Shown: positions 1 to 6,779 of the stretch, in pieces | How the letters are laid out: each line of letters begins with the position of its first letter | How positions within the stretch are numbered: position 1 is the first letter of the stretch | From: an uncultured Spirochaetaceae bacterium | GTDB taxonomy: Bacteria; Spirochaetota; Spirochaetia; Sphaerochaetales; Sphaerochaetaceae | Direction: 5' to 3' | DNA length: 19,130 bases | Assembly (NCBI GenBank): GCA_946414625.1 | Contig: CAMKPI010000010.1 | Span: 1 to 19,130 of the forward strand | Position numbers and translations under genes: made by a program | The notes under the pieces: generated by a model | Databases searched by the model: none | The model's input: the letters and a program-made list of their open reading frames with translations, nothing else | Told to the model about the DNA's origin: nothing

Positions 1-165
1 CTGCTGAGTATTGCGACTTTGCCTAGATCGCACCTCCGTCGGGCATTTTGGTTCTGGTGGGAACACGCCTCAGCCTGCCATTGCGGCTCCATCTGGGCTC
101 GCGGTTCTGCTGTGATTGCGGTTGTTTTGGCTTCGGCGGGATCGCGGCTGCTTTGGTGCAGAGCT

Positions 166-188
166 TGTATACACAGAGTCTGTATACA
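166..188. repeat. Two TGTATACA palindromes 15 bp apart
   Basis: TGTATACA occurs at 166-173 and again at 181-188. Each copy is a perfect 8-bp palindrome, and the start-to-start distance is 15 bp. The pair could be an operator for a dimeric regulator, but no associated promoter or regulator is visible, so this is only a described sequence feature. Confidence 0.35.
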
Positions 189-395
189 TGCCCGGGTATG
201 CAGTACTCCGCGTACTCGCGTGGGTTGCTCTTCAGACGGACAGAACCCGCGGTTACACAAGGCTCGGCGGTTCAGTCGGAGTCGGGGCTGTGTTGGATTC
301 GGTAGCTTCCTGCCCACCACGGCGTTGTAGCCTTTCTCGCCTGTATCTTTTTTCGGCCGATTTTGTGAAGTTTTCTTCCTACAATGATTTCTGTT

Positions 396-423
396 TTGTA
401 AATTGCCTGAAATGCACTAGAAT
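396..423 (+). promoter_or_regulatory. Putative promoter of the lipoprotein gene
   Basis: TTGTAA (396-401), a 16-bp spacer and TAGAAT (418-423). The ATG of the lipoprotein gene begins 8 bases after the -10 box and no Shine-Dalgarno sequence precedes it, so a transcript from here would be leaderless or nearly so. An alternative -10 (TACAAT, 380-385) would give a leader of about 40 nt but lacks a good -35. Confidence 0.4.
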
Positions 424-431
424 AAAATTGT

Positions 432-1301
432 ATGAAGCGGATTTTTTTTGTTTTGTCATGTGTCTTGTTTTTTCTTTCCGGCTGCGCGTCGATAGATAAC
501 AGTACGCTGATGCGGGCTGGGAGTGCTTCAGGAGGCGCTTCCAGGAATGGCAGCTCCAGGCAGATTGGCACGATAGGACCGGGAGAGAAGGTGAAAGATC
601 CTGTGTTGAGCGGGAAAACGGGGACCTCTTCCGGTTCTGCAAGTCCGGCGTTTCAGAATGAATTAGTAAGGCTATACAAGGATCCGTTCGGCGAGGATGC
701 GTCGGTCGGCACAGGAAGGGACGCGGCGGAAATTGCCAGGCAGAATCCGGGGAGAGAGGTTGTAATCTTCAAGGACAAGACTTCCGGGGCTGTTTTGGAA
801 AGCGATGTTGTTGTGGCGAATCCGGGCAGTTATCCTTCTTCAGGAGAGGCTTCTGATGCGTCGGGAAGAGCTCTCGGAAACGCTCCTGTGAGTGATGGCG
901 CAGGTGAGGGAGAGAGGAAGGCGTCTGATGCTGCATCAGACGAAAATCCGCGCGTCGATTCTTCCAGAGGTACACCCGCTTCCAGCGCTGATTCGGCGAA
1001 ACAGGCGGGGAACAGCGCCGGGGAGACGCTTCAAAACGCAACGGCGGAAGTTCGGCGGGGCGTGAATACCGTTGGTGATGTTTTTGCTTCTCTTGGAGGC
1101 GTGCAGCATTCTCCTTCCGCGAACGGTTCTTCCAAGGCTTCTGCTCCGTCTGTTACACCTGAAACTCATCACGAAGCGGATGATCAGGTGAAGATCTCCA
1201 ATTTCCCGCTTGTCATAATTCTTGTGGCGGCTCTGCTTATCGGCATAGCAATCGCGTATTACACCGTTCGCATAAAGAAGCAACAGGACGGGGATTTTTA
1301 G
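432..1301 (+). CDS. Ser/Gly/Ala-rich lipoprotein with C-terminal transmembrane helix
   Basis: The 289-residue product is of unknown function. Residues 1-17 form a lipoprotein signal peptide (MKR, then a hydrophobic core) ending in lipobox LSGC, which predicts lipidation at Cys18. Residues about 25-255 are rich in Ser, Gly, Ala, Asp and Glu and look mostly disordered; a short more ordered patch lies near 75-130. Residues 258-277 are a clear hydrophobic helix followed by a basic tail (RIKKQQ), which predicts a cytoplasmic C-terminus. A lipoprotein with a second C-terminal membrane anchor is unusual and could bridge two membranes. No Shine-Dalgarno precedes the ATG; the start is chosen because it gives an exact signal peptide. 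The gene stands alone, with no neighbour that explains its role. Confidence 0.8.
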   Translation: MKRIFFVLSCVLFFLSGCASIDNSTLMRAGSASGGASRNGSSRQIGTIGPGEKVKDPVLSGKTGTSSGSASPAFQNELVRLYKDPFGEDASVGTGRDAAEIARQNPGREVVIFKDKTSGAVLESDVVVANPGSYPSSGEASDASGRALGNAPVSDGAGEGERKASDAASDENPRVDSSRGTPASSADSAKQAGNSAGETLQNATAEVRRGVNTVGDVFASLGGVQHSPSANGSSKASAPSVTPETHHEADDQVKISNFPLVIILVAALLIGIAIAYYTVRIKKQQDGDF

Positions 1302-1467
1302 GGAGATTGCCTTGACCTGACCTCTATCACACGCCCGTGGCGCAAATGAGGATGTGTTGTTTTGAGAGAAATTATATTGACCGGGTCGGTATCCTGCGCG
1401 GATGGTGGTGTAGCCGTGCGGAATGATTTTTAGGGTAGCCACCTTGACCTGTCCTCCGCCTTCTGCG

Positions 1468-1572
1468 GTCGCGCTTTGCGCGAGACGCTGAAAAATATTT
1501 ACGAGTGGATCCTTTTTTACCTCCAATGTTTCACGTGTCGCGCTCTGCGCTAAACGCTGAAAAAAATTTACG
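1468..1572 (+). repeat. Two 36-bp direct repeats with conserved GCGC hairpin
   Basis: Copies lie at 1468-1503 and 1537-1572 and match at about 32 of 36 positions. Each has GCGC-N3-GCGC near its left end, capable of a small hairpin, then CGCTGAAAAA and an A/T-rich tail ending in TTTACG. They sit in the spacer between the lipoprotein gene and the tRNA promoter. Another local similarity, TTGACCTG at 1312-1319 and 1444-1451, suggests that this spacer grew by duplication. No gene is visible in 1302-1626. Confidence 0.6.
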
Positions 1573-1578
1573 GCTGTA

Positions 1579-1607
1579 TTGACACAAATACGGCTATTTG
1601 GTATATT
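1579..1607 (+). promoter_or_regulatory. Promoter of tRNA-Asn
   Basis: Perfect -35 TTGACA (1579-1584), a 17-bp spacer and -10 TATATT (1602-1607). The predicted transcription start near 1614 lies about 13 bases before the mature tRNA 5' end, as expected for a short precursor trimmed by RNase P. Confidence 0.8.
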
Positions 1608-1626
1608 CGTATTGTCTTCTGGACAT

Positions 1627-1699
<73 letters not shown>

Positions 1700-1702
1700 C
1701 TG

Positions 1703-1727
1703 AGGCTGGTGTTTCACCAGCCTTTTT
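1703..1727 (+). terminator. Rho-independent terminator of tRNA-Asn
   Basis: A 9-bp perfect stem (AGGCTGGTG at 1703-1711, CACCAGCCT at 1715-1723) with a TTT loop is followed directly by a T-run. It begins three bases after the discriminator base of the tRNA. Confidence 0.92.
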
Positions 1728-1774
1728 CTTTGCCTGAAACCTGGATCTGAAAATTGGCGGGGGTCCGCTGGTTG

Positions 1775-1804
1775 GTGGTCTGCTGGGCTGTGGTCTGTTG
1801 CTGT
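1775..1804. repeat. 15-bp tandem duplication, G/T-rich
   Basis: Two adjacent 15-bp copies, GTGGTCTGCTGGGCT and GTGGTCTGTTGCTGT, lie in the spacer between the tRNA terminator and the 3' end of the deacylase gene. I see nothing else in 1728-1926, and no convincing terminator for the minus-strand gene. Confidence 0.5.
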
Positions 1805-1926
1805 GGCCTCAAAGGCGCAGTTATGCTAGCAGTTATTCTAAAAAGTCGAAAATAGGCTAAGAGAACAGCACTTCAATGCCGTTTTTCCGCCGATTCTATC
1901 GAGATGCCGCAATGAAGTCGAAAGCT

Positions 1927-3672
1927 CTAAGAGGTTAGCACTCTTCCTGACAGCTCTCCGACCTTGCCGTTTACCATCACAAGACGGATGCCGCCTGGCT
2001 TTTCAAAGGGAGATTCCAGCGTTGCGTTGTCCGAAAGTTCGTGGGGGTTGAACACAACAAGATCGGCAAAATATCCTTTTTTTATCAGGCCGCGCTCCAC
2101 AAGGCCGAAGCGTGCGGAACTGAGTCCCGTCATTTTATGAATCGCTTCCACCAACGAGAGGTTTGCCGAGCCGTCGGAGGGTGAGGCGTTTGAACCGGAG
2201 CTGGAAGATGGATCCTTGCGAGTGTTCCGGCTTCTGTAATCTACGCCCCTGATTACATCGTCGGCACTTCTGTAAACGTTTTGAATCAGGTAGTGGACTG
2301 CTCCGGAGCTGCTTCTGGGATGGCTTCCACCACCTACGTAGAGGGCATCGGTGCCGAAAACGCAAAGTGGATGACGTGCCACGCGCAACAGGTTTTCCCT
2401 GCTTTGGGTCACGTCCGCCATGAGAGCCGCGCCTGTCTCTGTAGCGAGGAGCTGGAAAAGAGTTCGGAACACGTCCTTTCCAAGCCTCTCAGCGCATTCG
2501 ACAAGCGTAAGTCCGGCAAATTCCATGTTATGGTCAAGAACAACTATGCTGATGTGCTCAGGACCGCAGAGCTCAAAGCAACTGTCCCAGCCCTTTGGAT
2601 TCATAATCTTCTGCTTAAGGTCCTTGTATGCGGCGCTCTCTGAAGACTCCGACGCTTCGCTGAGTAGCTCAAGAAGCTTTTCTCGCGGCATCTGCAGATA
2701 GTCCGGTGGCAGAAGCGAGAAAAGACTGGTGCTTCCATATTCGTAAGGATAGCTGTCAAATGCTACATCCATGCCCTCCGACCTGGCTTTATCGATCATT
2801 TCCAGAACAGTGTCCATTTTGTTCTGGTTTTTCATTCCAATGATTTTCAGGTGGCTAATTTCAAGACGCGCCCCTGTTTCCCTGCAGAAGTCCAGAACTT
2901 CCCGGATTGAAGGAATCACTTCACTTCCTTCGCAACGGTGATGTACGCAGAAGAGTTTGTTATGGCTCCTTACAATTTTAAGAAGCTCGATGAATTCTTC
3001 CCGAGATGCATAAACGTTAGGAGCGTAAAATATTCCGCTGGAAAAACCTACAGCCCCGTCGTCGAGAGAGCGATCCAGCAATTTACACATGGTTTTTATC
3101 TCTTCCCGTGTGGCGCTTCGCGAAGCGTCTCCGCCGATTGCCATCCTGCGGAGATTCGCATGAGCCTGAAGGAAGGCGATGTTCATTCCACTATGTATTT
3201 GAGATTTGTATGAATTAAAATCAGTCCAGGCGTGATTGTCGCCGAAGTGCCCAAGTATGTCGGGGAATAGCTCCTTGTCTTCGGGATGCTTCGGGAAAAC
3301 GCCCACTCCGCAGTTTCCGGATACATCTGTAGTTATCCCCTGCATTATCTTGTATCCCATGCTCGGGTTCCGGAGGACCTCCAGGTCGCTATGAGCATGC
3401 GCGTCGATAAAGCCCGGGCAAATAACCATGCCGGAGATGTCGTATATCACGGCTCCGTCTGGAGAAGTGGAGAGCCTGGCATCTGGATCGTCGGTAGGGG
3501 ATGTGCCGTCGGTAGGGGATCCGTTAATTTGCTGCTTGCCGAGGTGTTGGGTTCCGGTGGCTTCTCCTGCCACACGGACTTCCGTGATCCTGTCGCCTTC
3601 CACGCAGACATCGCCTACGAAAGTGTCTTTTCCGCTTCCGTCAACAACCAGTCCGTTTTTGAAGATTGTCAT
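1927..3672 (-). CDS. N-acyl-D-amino-acid deacylase (amidohydrolase superfamily)
   Basis: Predicted zinc hydrolase that removes the acyl group from N-acyl-D-amino acids. Motifs fit the D-aminoacylase family: FIDAHAHSD (His92, His94), GNCG (Cys121, the bridging-cysteine position of this family), VHHRCEG (His244/245), EISHLKI (His274) and GTDALYVGGG (Asp442). The 581 residues exceed the usual length of about 480-530, because of a Thr/Ser/Asp-rich insert at about 37-75, where the fold is normally short, and a Ser/Asn-rich insert at about 470-505 before LSLVEAIHKMTGL. There is no signal peptide, so it is probably cytoplasmic. The start is supported by a GAGG sequence about 8 bases upstream. It lies 26 bases downstream of the HTH/Fic-like gene on the same strand, so the two are probably co-transcribed. 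A dihydroorotase-like or D-glutamate-specific activity is possible, but the Cys-type motif favours the D-aminoacylase group. Confidence 0.85.
   Translation of the reverse strand: MTIFKNGLVVDGSGKDTFVGDVCVEGDRITEVRVAGEATGTQHLGKQQINGSPTDGTSPTDDPDARLSTSPDGAVIYDISGMVICPGFIDAHAHSDLEVLRNPSMGYKIMQGITTDVSGNCGVGVFPKHPEDKELFPDILGHFGDNHAWTDFNSYKSQIHSGMNIAFLQAHANLRRMAIGGDASRSATREEIKTMCKLLDRSLDDGAVGFSSGIFYAPNVYASREEFIELLKIVRSHNKLFCVHHRCEGSEVIPSIREVLDFCRETGARLEISHLKIIGMKNQNKMDTVLEMIDKARSEGMDVAFDSYPYEYGSTSLFSLLPPDYLQMPREKLLELLSEASESSESAAYKDLKQKIMNPKGWDSCFELCGPEHISIVVLDHNMEFAGLTLVECAERLGKDVFRTLFQLLATETGAALMADVTQSRENLLRVARHPLCVFGTDALYVGGGSHPRSSSGAVHYLIQNVYRSADDVIRGVDYRSRNTRKDPSSSSGSNASPSDGSANLSLVEAIHKMTGLSSARFGLVERGLIKKGYFADLVVFNPHELSDNATLESPFEKPGGIRLVMVNGKVGELSGRVLTS
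3489..3520. repeat. In-frame 18-bp duplication inside the deacylase gene
   Basis: The 14-bp word CGTCGGTAGGGGAT occurs at 3489-3502 and 3507-3520, a period of 18 bp or six codons. It encodes the repeated SPTDG/SPTDD part of the first low-complexity insert of the deacylase. This is direct evidence that the insert grew, at least in part, by tandem duplication. Confidence 0.75.
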
Positions 3673-3698
3673 AAAATTGCCTCATTTTAAAATTCTTG

Positions 3699-4529
3699 TC
3701 AGACGTTTCTGGGATCCTGCCTCCTTGTGCTTGCGTCCAGAATCATGCCCACCAGGCGGCTGTTGTTGCCGTTTATCTGGGACGAAGCCAGGGCTGCTTT
3801 CAGTTCACTCATCTCTTCCTCCGAAAAAACGACGGGAGGCATCTTGTGTTTGACCATCAGAGCATTCAGCGTTACGAAAGCTGTTAGAGTGTTTTGCCTT
3901 GAAAGCAGAGCAAGGCGTATCATTTCCGAAAACAGGAAGGAGATTCTTGCTGCGGGATGGAGAGCCGACCATGTTCCGGAATAATCCCTGATAAGGCAGT
4001 CGAGTCCTGTCATGGAACTCTTTTCTCTTAGGAGCGGGGAGCCGTCCGGAACGATTGAAGACAGGATTCTCCCGTTGATCTCCAGAATTGAGCCGGAGGT
4101 AAGCGGCTCTGTGATTTTGTCGAACGCGTATTTTGTATTTACTATGACCATCTGCAATTCAAGCGGCAAGTCTTGCTTTTTCAGCCGGAACATGTCGAGA
4201 ATCTGCTTTCGAGTCACCGTGATGCCGTCGTACGAGAGTGCGTTGGATATGATCTGCGCCTTTTGCATGTCTGTCAGCAGCGCAGTTCTGCTCGACTTAC
4301 GGATCTTGTTCAGGGCGGAGTAATCCTGAACACCGGTGCGCAGATTCTTGTTTCCGAGAAAACGCGTGGTTCTGCCATCGGACGGCTTCGGAAGTCCACG
4401 TGGTATGTTCCATGACCAGCCGTCCTTTTGAAACGCTCCTTCCACCATCCCTTTTTGGCACATCGCTCTGATTCTGCGTTCGCTTACATTCCATTCTTTT
4501 GACGCTTCTTTTACCGAAATGTATTCCAT
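3699..4529 (-). CDS. HTH protein with degenerate (probably inactive) Fic domain
   Basis: The protein has 276 residues. Residues 1-50 form an excisionase/MerR-type winged HTH (YISVKEASKEWNVSERRIRA, later WSWNIPRGLPKPSDGR), the module often found in front of Fic domains in Gram-positive bacteria. The rest follows a Fic protein in order: an inhibitory-helix-like stretch (ISNALSYDGITVT, 94-106), a helix near 128-140, LEINGRILSSI (149-159) where Fic proteins have an LH.IL segment, HPAARISFLFSEM (191-203), then ALLSRQNTLTAF (207-218) exactly where HPFxxGNGRxxR should be, then LNALMVKHKMPPVVF. Of the catalytic motif only Asn213 survives; the His and both Arg are gone. AMP-transfer activity is therefore unlikely, and a regulatory role is inferred. 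The start has GGAGG five bases upstream. It is the first gene of a probable operon with the deacylase. Confidence 0.72.
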   Translation of the reverse strand: MEYISVKEASKEWNVSERRIRAMCQKGMVEGAFQKDGWSWNIPRGLPKPSDGRTTRFLGNKNLRTGVQDYSALNKIRKSSRTALLTDMQKAQIISNALSYDGITVTRKQILDMFRLKKQDLPLELQMVIVNTKYAFDKITEPLTSGSILEINGRILSSIVPDGSPLLREKSSMTGLDCLIRDYSGTWSALHPAARISFLFSEMIRLALLSRQNTLTAFVTLNALMVKHKMPPVVFSEEEMSELKAALASSQINGNNSRLVGMILDASTRRQDPRNV

Positions 4530-4560
4530 GCAAGCCTCCGCGGAACCTTTAATTTATTCC

Positions 4561-4589
4561 ATAATAGCACATAAAGATATGGAAAGTAA
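4561..4589 (-). promoter_or_regulatory. Putative promoter of the HTH/Fic-like gene
   Basis: Read on the minus strand: TTACTT (4589-4584), a 17-bp spacer and TATTAT (4566-4561), about 30 bases ahead of the start codon. The promoter lies back-to-back with the plus-strand -10 box at 4601-4606, so the two divergent units share about 70 bp of control DNA. Confidence 0.45.
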
Positions 4590-4600
4590 GGAAAAAGTGA

Positions 4601-4619
4601 TATAATATACCGAATTCGG
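4601..4619 (+). promoter_or_regulatory. -10 box and overlapping palindrome upstream of the ABC ATPase gene
   Basis: A consensus -10 TATAAT (4601-4606) is followed at once by the palindrome CCGAATTCGG (4610-4619), which would cover the transcription start. This layout fits an operator. The -35 (about 4578-4583) is poor, as expected for an activated or regulated promoter. The 14-mer TATACCGAATTCGG at 4606-4619 recurs inside the downstream gene at 5560-5573. Confidence 0.4.
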
Positions 4620-4676
4620 AATAATATCCGGGTCCTGAGGGCTCTGTTTGCGAGACGCTCTGAAATTTTGTCGTTA

Positions 4677-4700
4677 GGGCTTCTGAGCCCCCGCAGGGGC
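4677..4700 (+). promoter_or_regulatory. Two mutually exclusive hairpins in the ABC ATPase leader
   Basis: GGGCT-TCTG-AGCCC (4677-4690) and GCCCC-CGCA-GGGGC (4687-4700) are both perfect 5-bp stems with tetraloops, and they share bases 4687-4690, so only one can form at a time. They lie in the predicted 5' leader of about 170 nt, between the -10 box and the start codon. The arrangement resembles an attenuator or antiterminator switch, but neither hairpin is followed by a T-tract. Confidence 0.4.
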
Positions 4701-4704
4701 AAGC

Positions 4705-4738
4705 GCGATCTGCCCGCAATAGCGATCTGTTCGCAATA
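4705..4738 (+). repeat. 17-bp tandem repeat in the ABC ATPase leader
   Basis: Copies GCGATCTGCCCGCAATA (4705-4721) and GCGATCTGTTCGCAATA (4722-4738) are adjacent and differ at two positions. The second copy contains a GCGA/TCGC dyad. The repeat ends about 45 bases before the start codon. Confidence 0.7.
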
Positions 4739-4782
4739 CGTGCGGAGACGCTTTTTGTCGGGACCGGGTTGAAGGAGTGAAC

Positions 4783-5949
4783 ATGGCGGACGTGGAGATT
4801 TGCGGCGTCAGCAAGACTTTCGGGAAAGACGGCGGCGGGAAAAATACTGTTCACGCCCTGAAGGATGTTTCGCTAAGGATTCCTGACGGGTCTTTTACCA
4901 CCATCTTGGGGCCTTCCGGCTGCGGGAAAAGTACCCTTTTGCGGATTATCGCAGGTCTTGAGAGTCCGTCGGACGGGACGGTTCGTATAGGGGGCAAGGA
5001 TGTGACGAATCTTCCACCGGGCAAGCGCAGAATATCCATGGTATTTCAGGCTCTGGCTCTGTATCCGCACATGAATGTTTACAAAAATATGGAATTCTCT
5101 CTCAAGGCGGAGGGGCTTCCAAAAGCCGAGATCGAGTCCCGAATAGAGGAAACTGCCCGCTATCTTGAAATTGAGGACCTTCTTGAGAGGCGGCCCGACA
5201 CGCTTTCCGGCGGCCAGAAGCAGCGAGTTGCAATAGGCCGGGCGATTGTGCGCCGTCCGGAGGTTTTTCTTTTCGATGAAGCGCTGTCAAATCTGGATGA
5301 GAAGCTGAAAGAGTCTATGAGAAGCCTATTATCTGAAATGCACCGCAGCCTTGGACGGACGCTGATCTATGTGACTCATGACCAGAAGGAAGCCCTCTCC
5401 CTTTCGGATCAGGTTCTCCTGATGAAGGGGGGAGAGGTTCAGCAGGTTGCCTCCCCGCAGGTTCTTTATGAGGATCCTGTTAACATGTTTGCCGCGTCTT
5501 TTATCGGATCTCCGTCCATCAACTATTTCAGTTGTAAAGAATTGGTTGATATTTTGCATTATACCGAATTCGGTACTTTGAGGATGAAAGCATCGAGAAT
5601 TTCAGAGTCCTCCGGGGATTTTCAGTCCTCCGGGTTGTGCAATTCATCTCCGGCGCGGGACGGGGCTGAAAAAACAGAAATTGAGACGCTCTGCGCGGGA
5701 ATCACCGCGGCTTTGCGACCTGAGCATTTTGTTCTGTCACAAAGTGAAACTAGCGGAGGCGTCGAGGCGGTTGTAGACTCTGTCTCTTACTCCGGGTCCG
5801 TTGTGCATGTTGCTGTGTGGTCAGTAGGTGTAAGAATTGTGGTGACGCTTAAAAGCGCCGAGGCTCCCTTGAGGGGCGAGCGGATTTGGCTCGTTCCGGA
5901 TTTTTCCCGCCTGATGTTTTTTGACAAGAGAACAGGGCTGAGGATTTAA
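4783..5949 (+). CDS. Carbohydrate-ABC-importer ATP-binding protein (MsmX/UgpC type)
   Basis: This 388-residue cytoplasmic ATPase powers sugar or sugar-phosphate import. It has Walker A GPSGCGKST (43-51), the Q-loop in VFQALALYPHMNVYKNMEF, signature LSGGQKQR (141-148), Walker B VFLFDE (161-166), D-loop SNLD and switch VTHD (His199). Residues about 240-388 form the OB/TOBE regulatory domain of this subfamily, interrupted by a Ser-rich insert at about 270-300. The Walker B/D-loop junction reads DEALSNLD where the family usually has DEPLSNLD. The start is ATG 4783, placed by the SD AAGGAG (4772-4777); the GTG at 4777 lies inside that SD. No permease or binding protein is adjacent, so it may be a shared ATPase serving several importers encoded elsewhere. 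Its stop overlaps that of the convergent YerC/MOSC gene. Confidence 0.88.
   Translation: MADVEICGVSKTFGKDGGGKNTVHALKDVSLRIPDGSFTTILGPSGCGKSTLLRIIAGLESPSDGTVRIGGKDVTNLPPGKRRISMVFQALALYPHMNVYKNMEFSLKAEGLPKAEIESRIEETARYLEIEDLLERRPDTLSGGQKQRVAIGRAIVRRPEVFLFDEALSNLDEKLKESMRSLLSEMHRSLGRTLIYVTHDQKEALSLSDQVLLMKGGEVQQVASPQVLYEDPVNMFAASFIGSPSINYFSCKELVDILHYTEFGTLRMKASRISESSGDFQSSGLCNSSPARDGAEKTEIETLCAGITAALRPEHFVLSQSETSGGVEAVVDSVSYSGSVVHVAVWSVGVRIVVTLKSAEAPLRGERIWLVPDFSRLMFFDKRTGLRI
5560..5573. repeat. Second copy of the leader palindrome inside the ABC gene
   Basis: TATACCGAATTCGG at 5560-5573 is identical to 4606-4619. Here the dyad extends to a perfect 14-bp palindrome, TACCGAATTCGGTA (5562-5575). 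The spacing of 954 bp would suit an auxiliary operator, but a repeated 14-mer in 19 kb can arise by chance. Confidence 0.3.
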
Positions 5950-6779
5950 AGCGCTGCTGTTGTTTCGGTTTTCCCGGAGTCCTGAGCGTCCTGATTGAGG
6001 CGGTCTAGGCTGTCCGGATGGTTTTCACTGAGGACCTCGATTCTGTCGCCGCTTTTGACAACGCCTCCGGAGAGGACGCGTACGAAAATTCCTTCGCGCG
6101 GCATGACGCAGTCTCCGGTAAGCCGACGGATCTCGCATCCCTGGTGGCACTCTTTGCCTATCTGCGTCACCTCGCAGAGTGCGTCAGAGATTTTCAGCCG
6201 TGTTCCTATCGGCAGCTCGTAGAGGGTGATTCCTCGCGTCAGGATGTTTTCAGCAAAGTCTCCCGGTTTCAGAGAAAAGCTGTCTCCCATCGCAGTTCGG
6301 AGCTTCTCCTCTGCTTTTTCTACACTCTCGATGCCGAGAAGGCTCACCTGCCTGTGCCAGCGTCCGGCGTGGGCGTCTCCCTCTATTCCCCAGTCGGGAA
6401 CGAGAATGATTTGGTCGACCGGGTGCTTCACAGTGCCTTTTTTCTCGCTAACGCAGACGGCTTGTACGATGCCCTGACATTCCGGACTTGTTCCGTCTTC
6501 TTCAAGTTTTTCCAAGGCTCTGCGGTAGCCCCCCTCTCCATATTGCAGGCAGCGGCTTATTCTGGAGATTGTCGCGCTGGAGAGACCTGTTCTTGCGCTC
6601 ACATCTTTGTATGGCAGACCTATGGAAAGCAGGTGCGCTCCTTCCAGCCTGTCGGCCATGTCCAGGATTTCGCGAACCGTGCACAGGTCTTCTAAAAAGA
6701 GCCTGAAATCCGTTGGGTTATCTATTTTCGAGAATACTTTGTAAAGGTTTTCCGTCTTGTTGTTTTCCGTGTTCTTCAT
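5946..6779 (-). CDS. Fusion of TrpR-like (YerC/YecD) DNA-binding domain and MOSC domain
   Basis: The protein has 277 residues. Residues about 12-92 match the TrpR-like YerC/YecD family, which is normally a stand-alone protein of about 100 residues: LCTVREILDMADRLE, then the HTH around LPYKDVSARTGLSSATISRI, then CLQYGEGGYRRAL. Residues about 103-250 form a MOSC domain: GIEGDAHAG, HRQVSLLG, LKPGDFAENI, GTRLKI, IGKECHQGCEI (Cys211, Cys215) and GDCVMPREGIFVRV (Cys224). MOSC domains, known from molybdenum-cofactor sulfurases, carry a reactive cysteine and act on sulfur or metal ligands. The reading frame is uninterrupted across the junction, so this looks like a genuine fusion, perhaps a repressor sensing a MOSC ligand (inference). 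No Shine-Dalgarno precedes the start. The stop overlaps that of the ABC gene by four bases. Confidence 0.82.
   Translation of the reverse strand: MKNTENNKTENLYKVFSKIDNPTDFRLFLEDLCTVREILDMADRLEGAHLLSIGLPYKDVSARTGLSSATISRISRCLQYGEGGYRRALEKLEEDGTSPECQGIVQAVCVSEKKGTVKHPVDQIILVPDWGIEGDAHAGRWHRQVSLLGIESVEKAEEKLRTAMGDSFSLKPGDFAENILTRGITLYELPIGTRLKISDALCEVTQIGKECHQGCEIRRLTGDCVMPREGIFVRVLSGGVVKSGDRIEVLSENHPDSLDRLNQDAQDSGKTETTAAL

Larger units (their letters stand above)
1..431. other. Gene-free 5' flank, no gene recognised
   Basis: Open frames exist on both strands here, but they overlap one another, have Cys/Arg-rich compositions unlike real proteins, and match no family I recognise. The plus strand is G/T-rich. 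The stretch holds a pair of 8-bp palindromes (166-188) and, at its right end, a promoter-like sequence for the lipoprotein gene. The 3' end of an unrecognised upstream gene cannot be excluded. Confidence 0.5.

Noticed and set aside
936..1526. 196-residue minus-strand open frame across the end of the lipoprotein gene
   Set aside because: It is antisense to a gene with a clear signal peptide and membrane helix, and its C-terminal part is a frame shadow of the low-complexity coding region.
6018..6695. 225-residue plus-strand open frame opposite the YerC/MOSC gene
   Set aside because: The minus-strand protein has two recognisable domains; the plus-strand translation has none.
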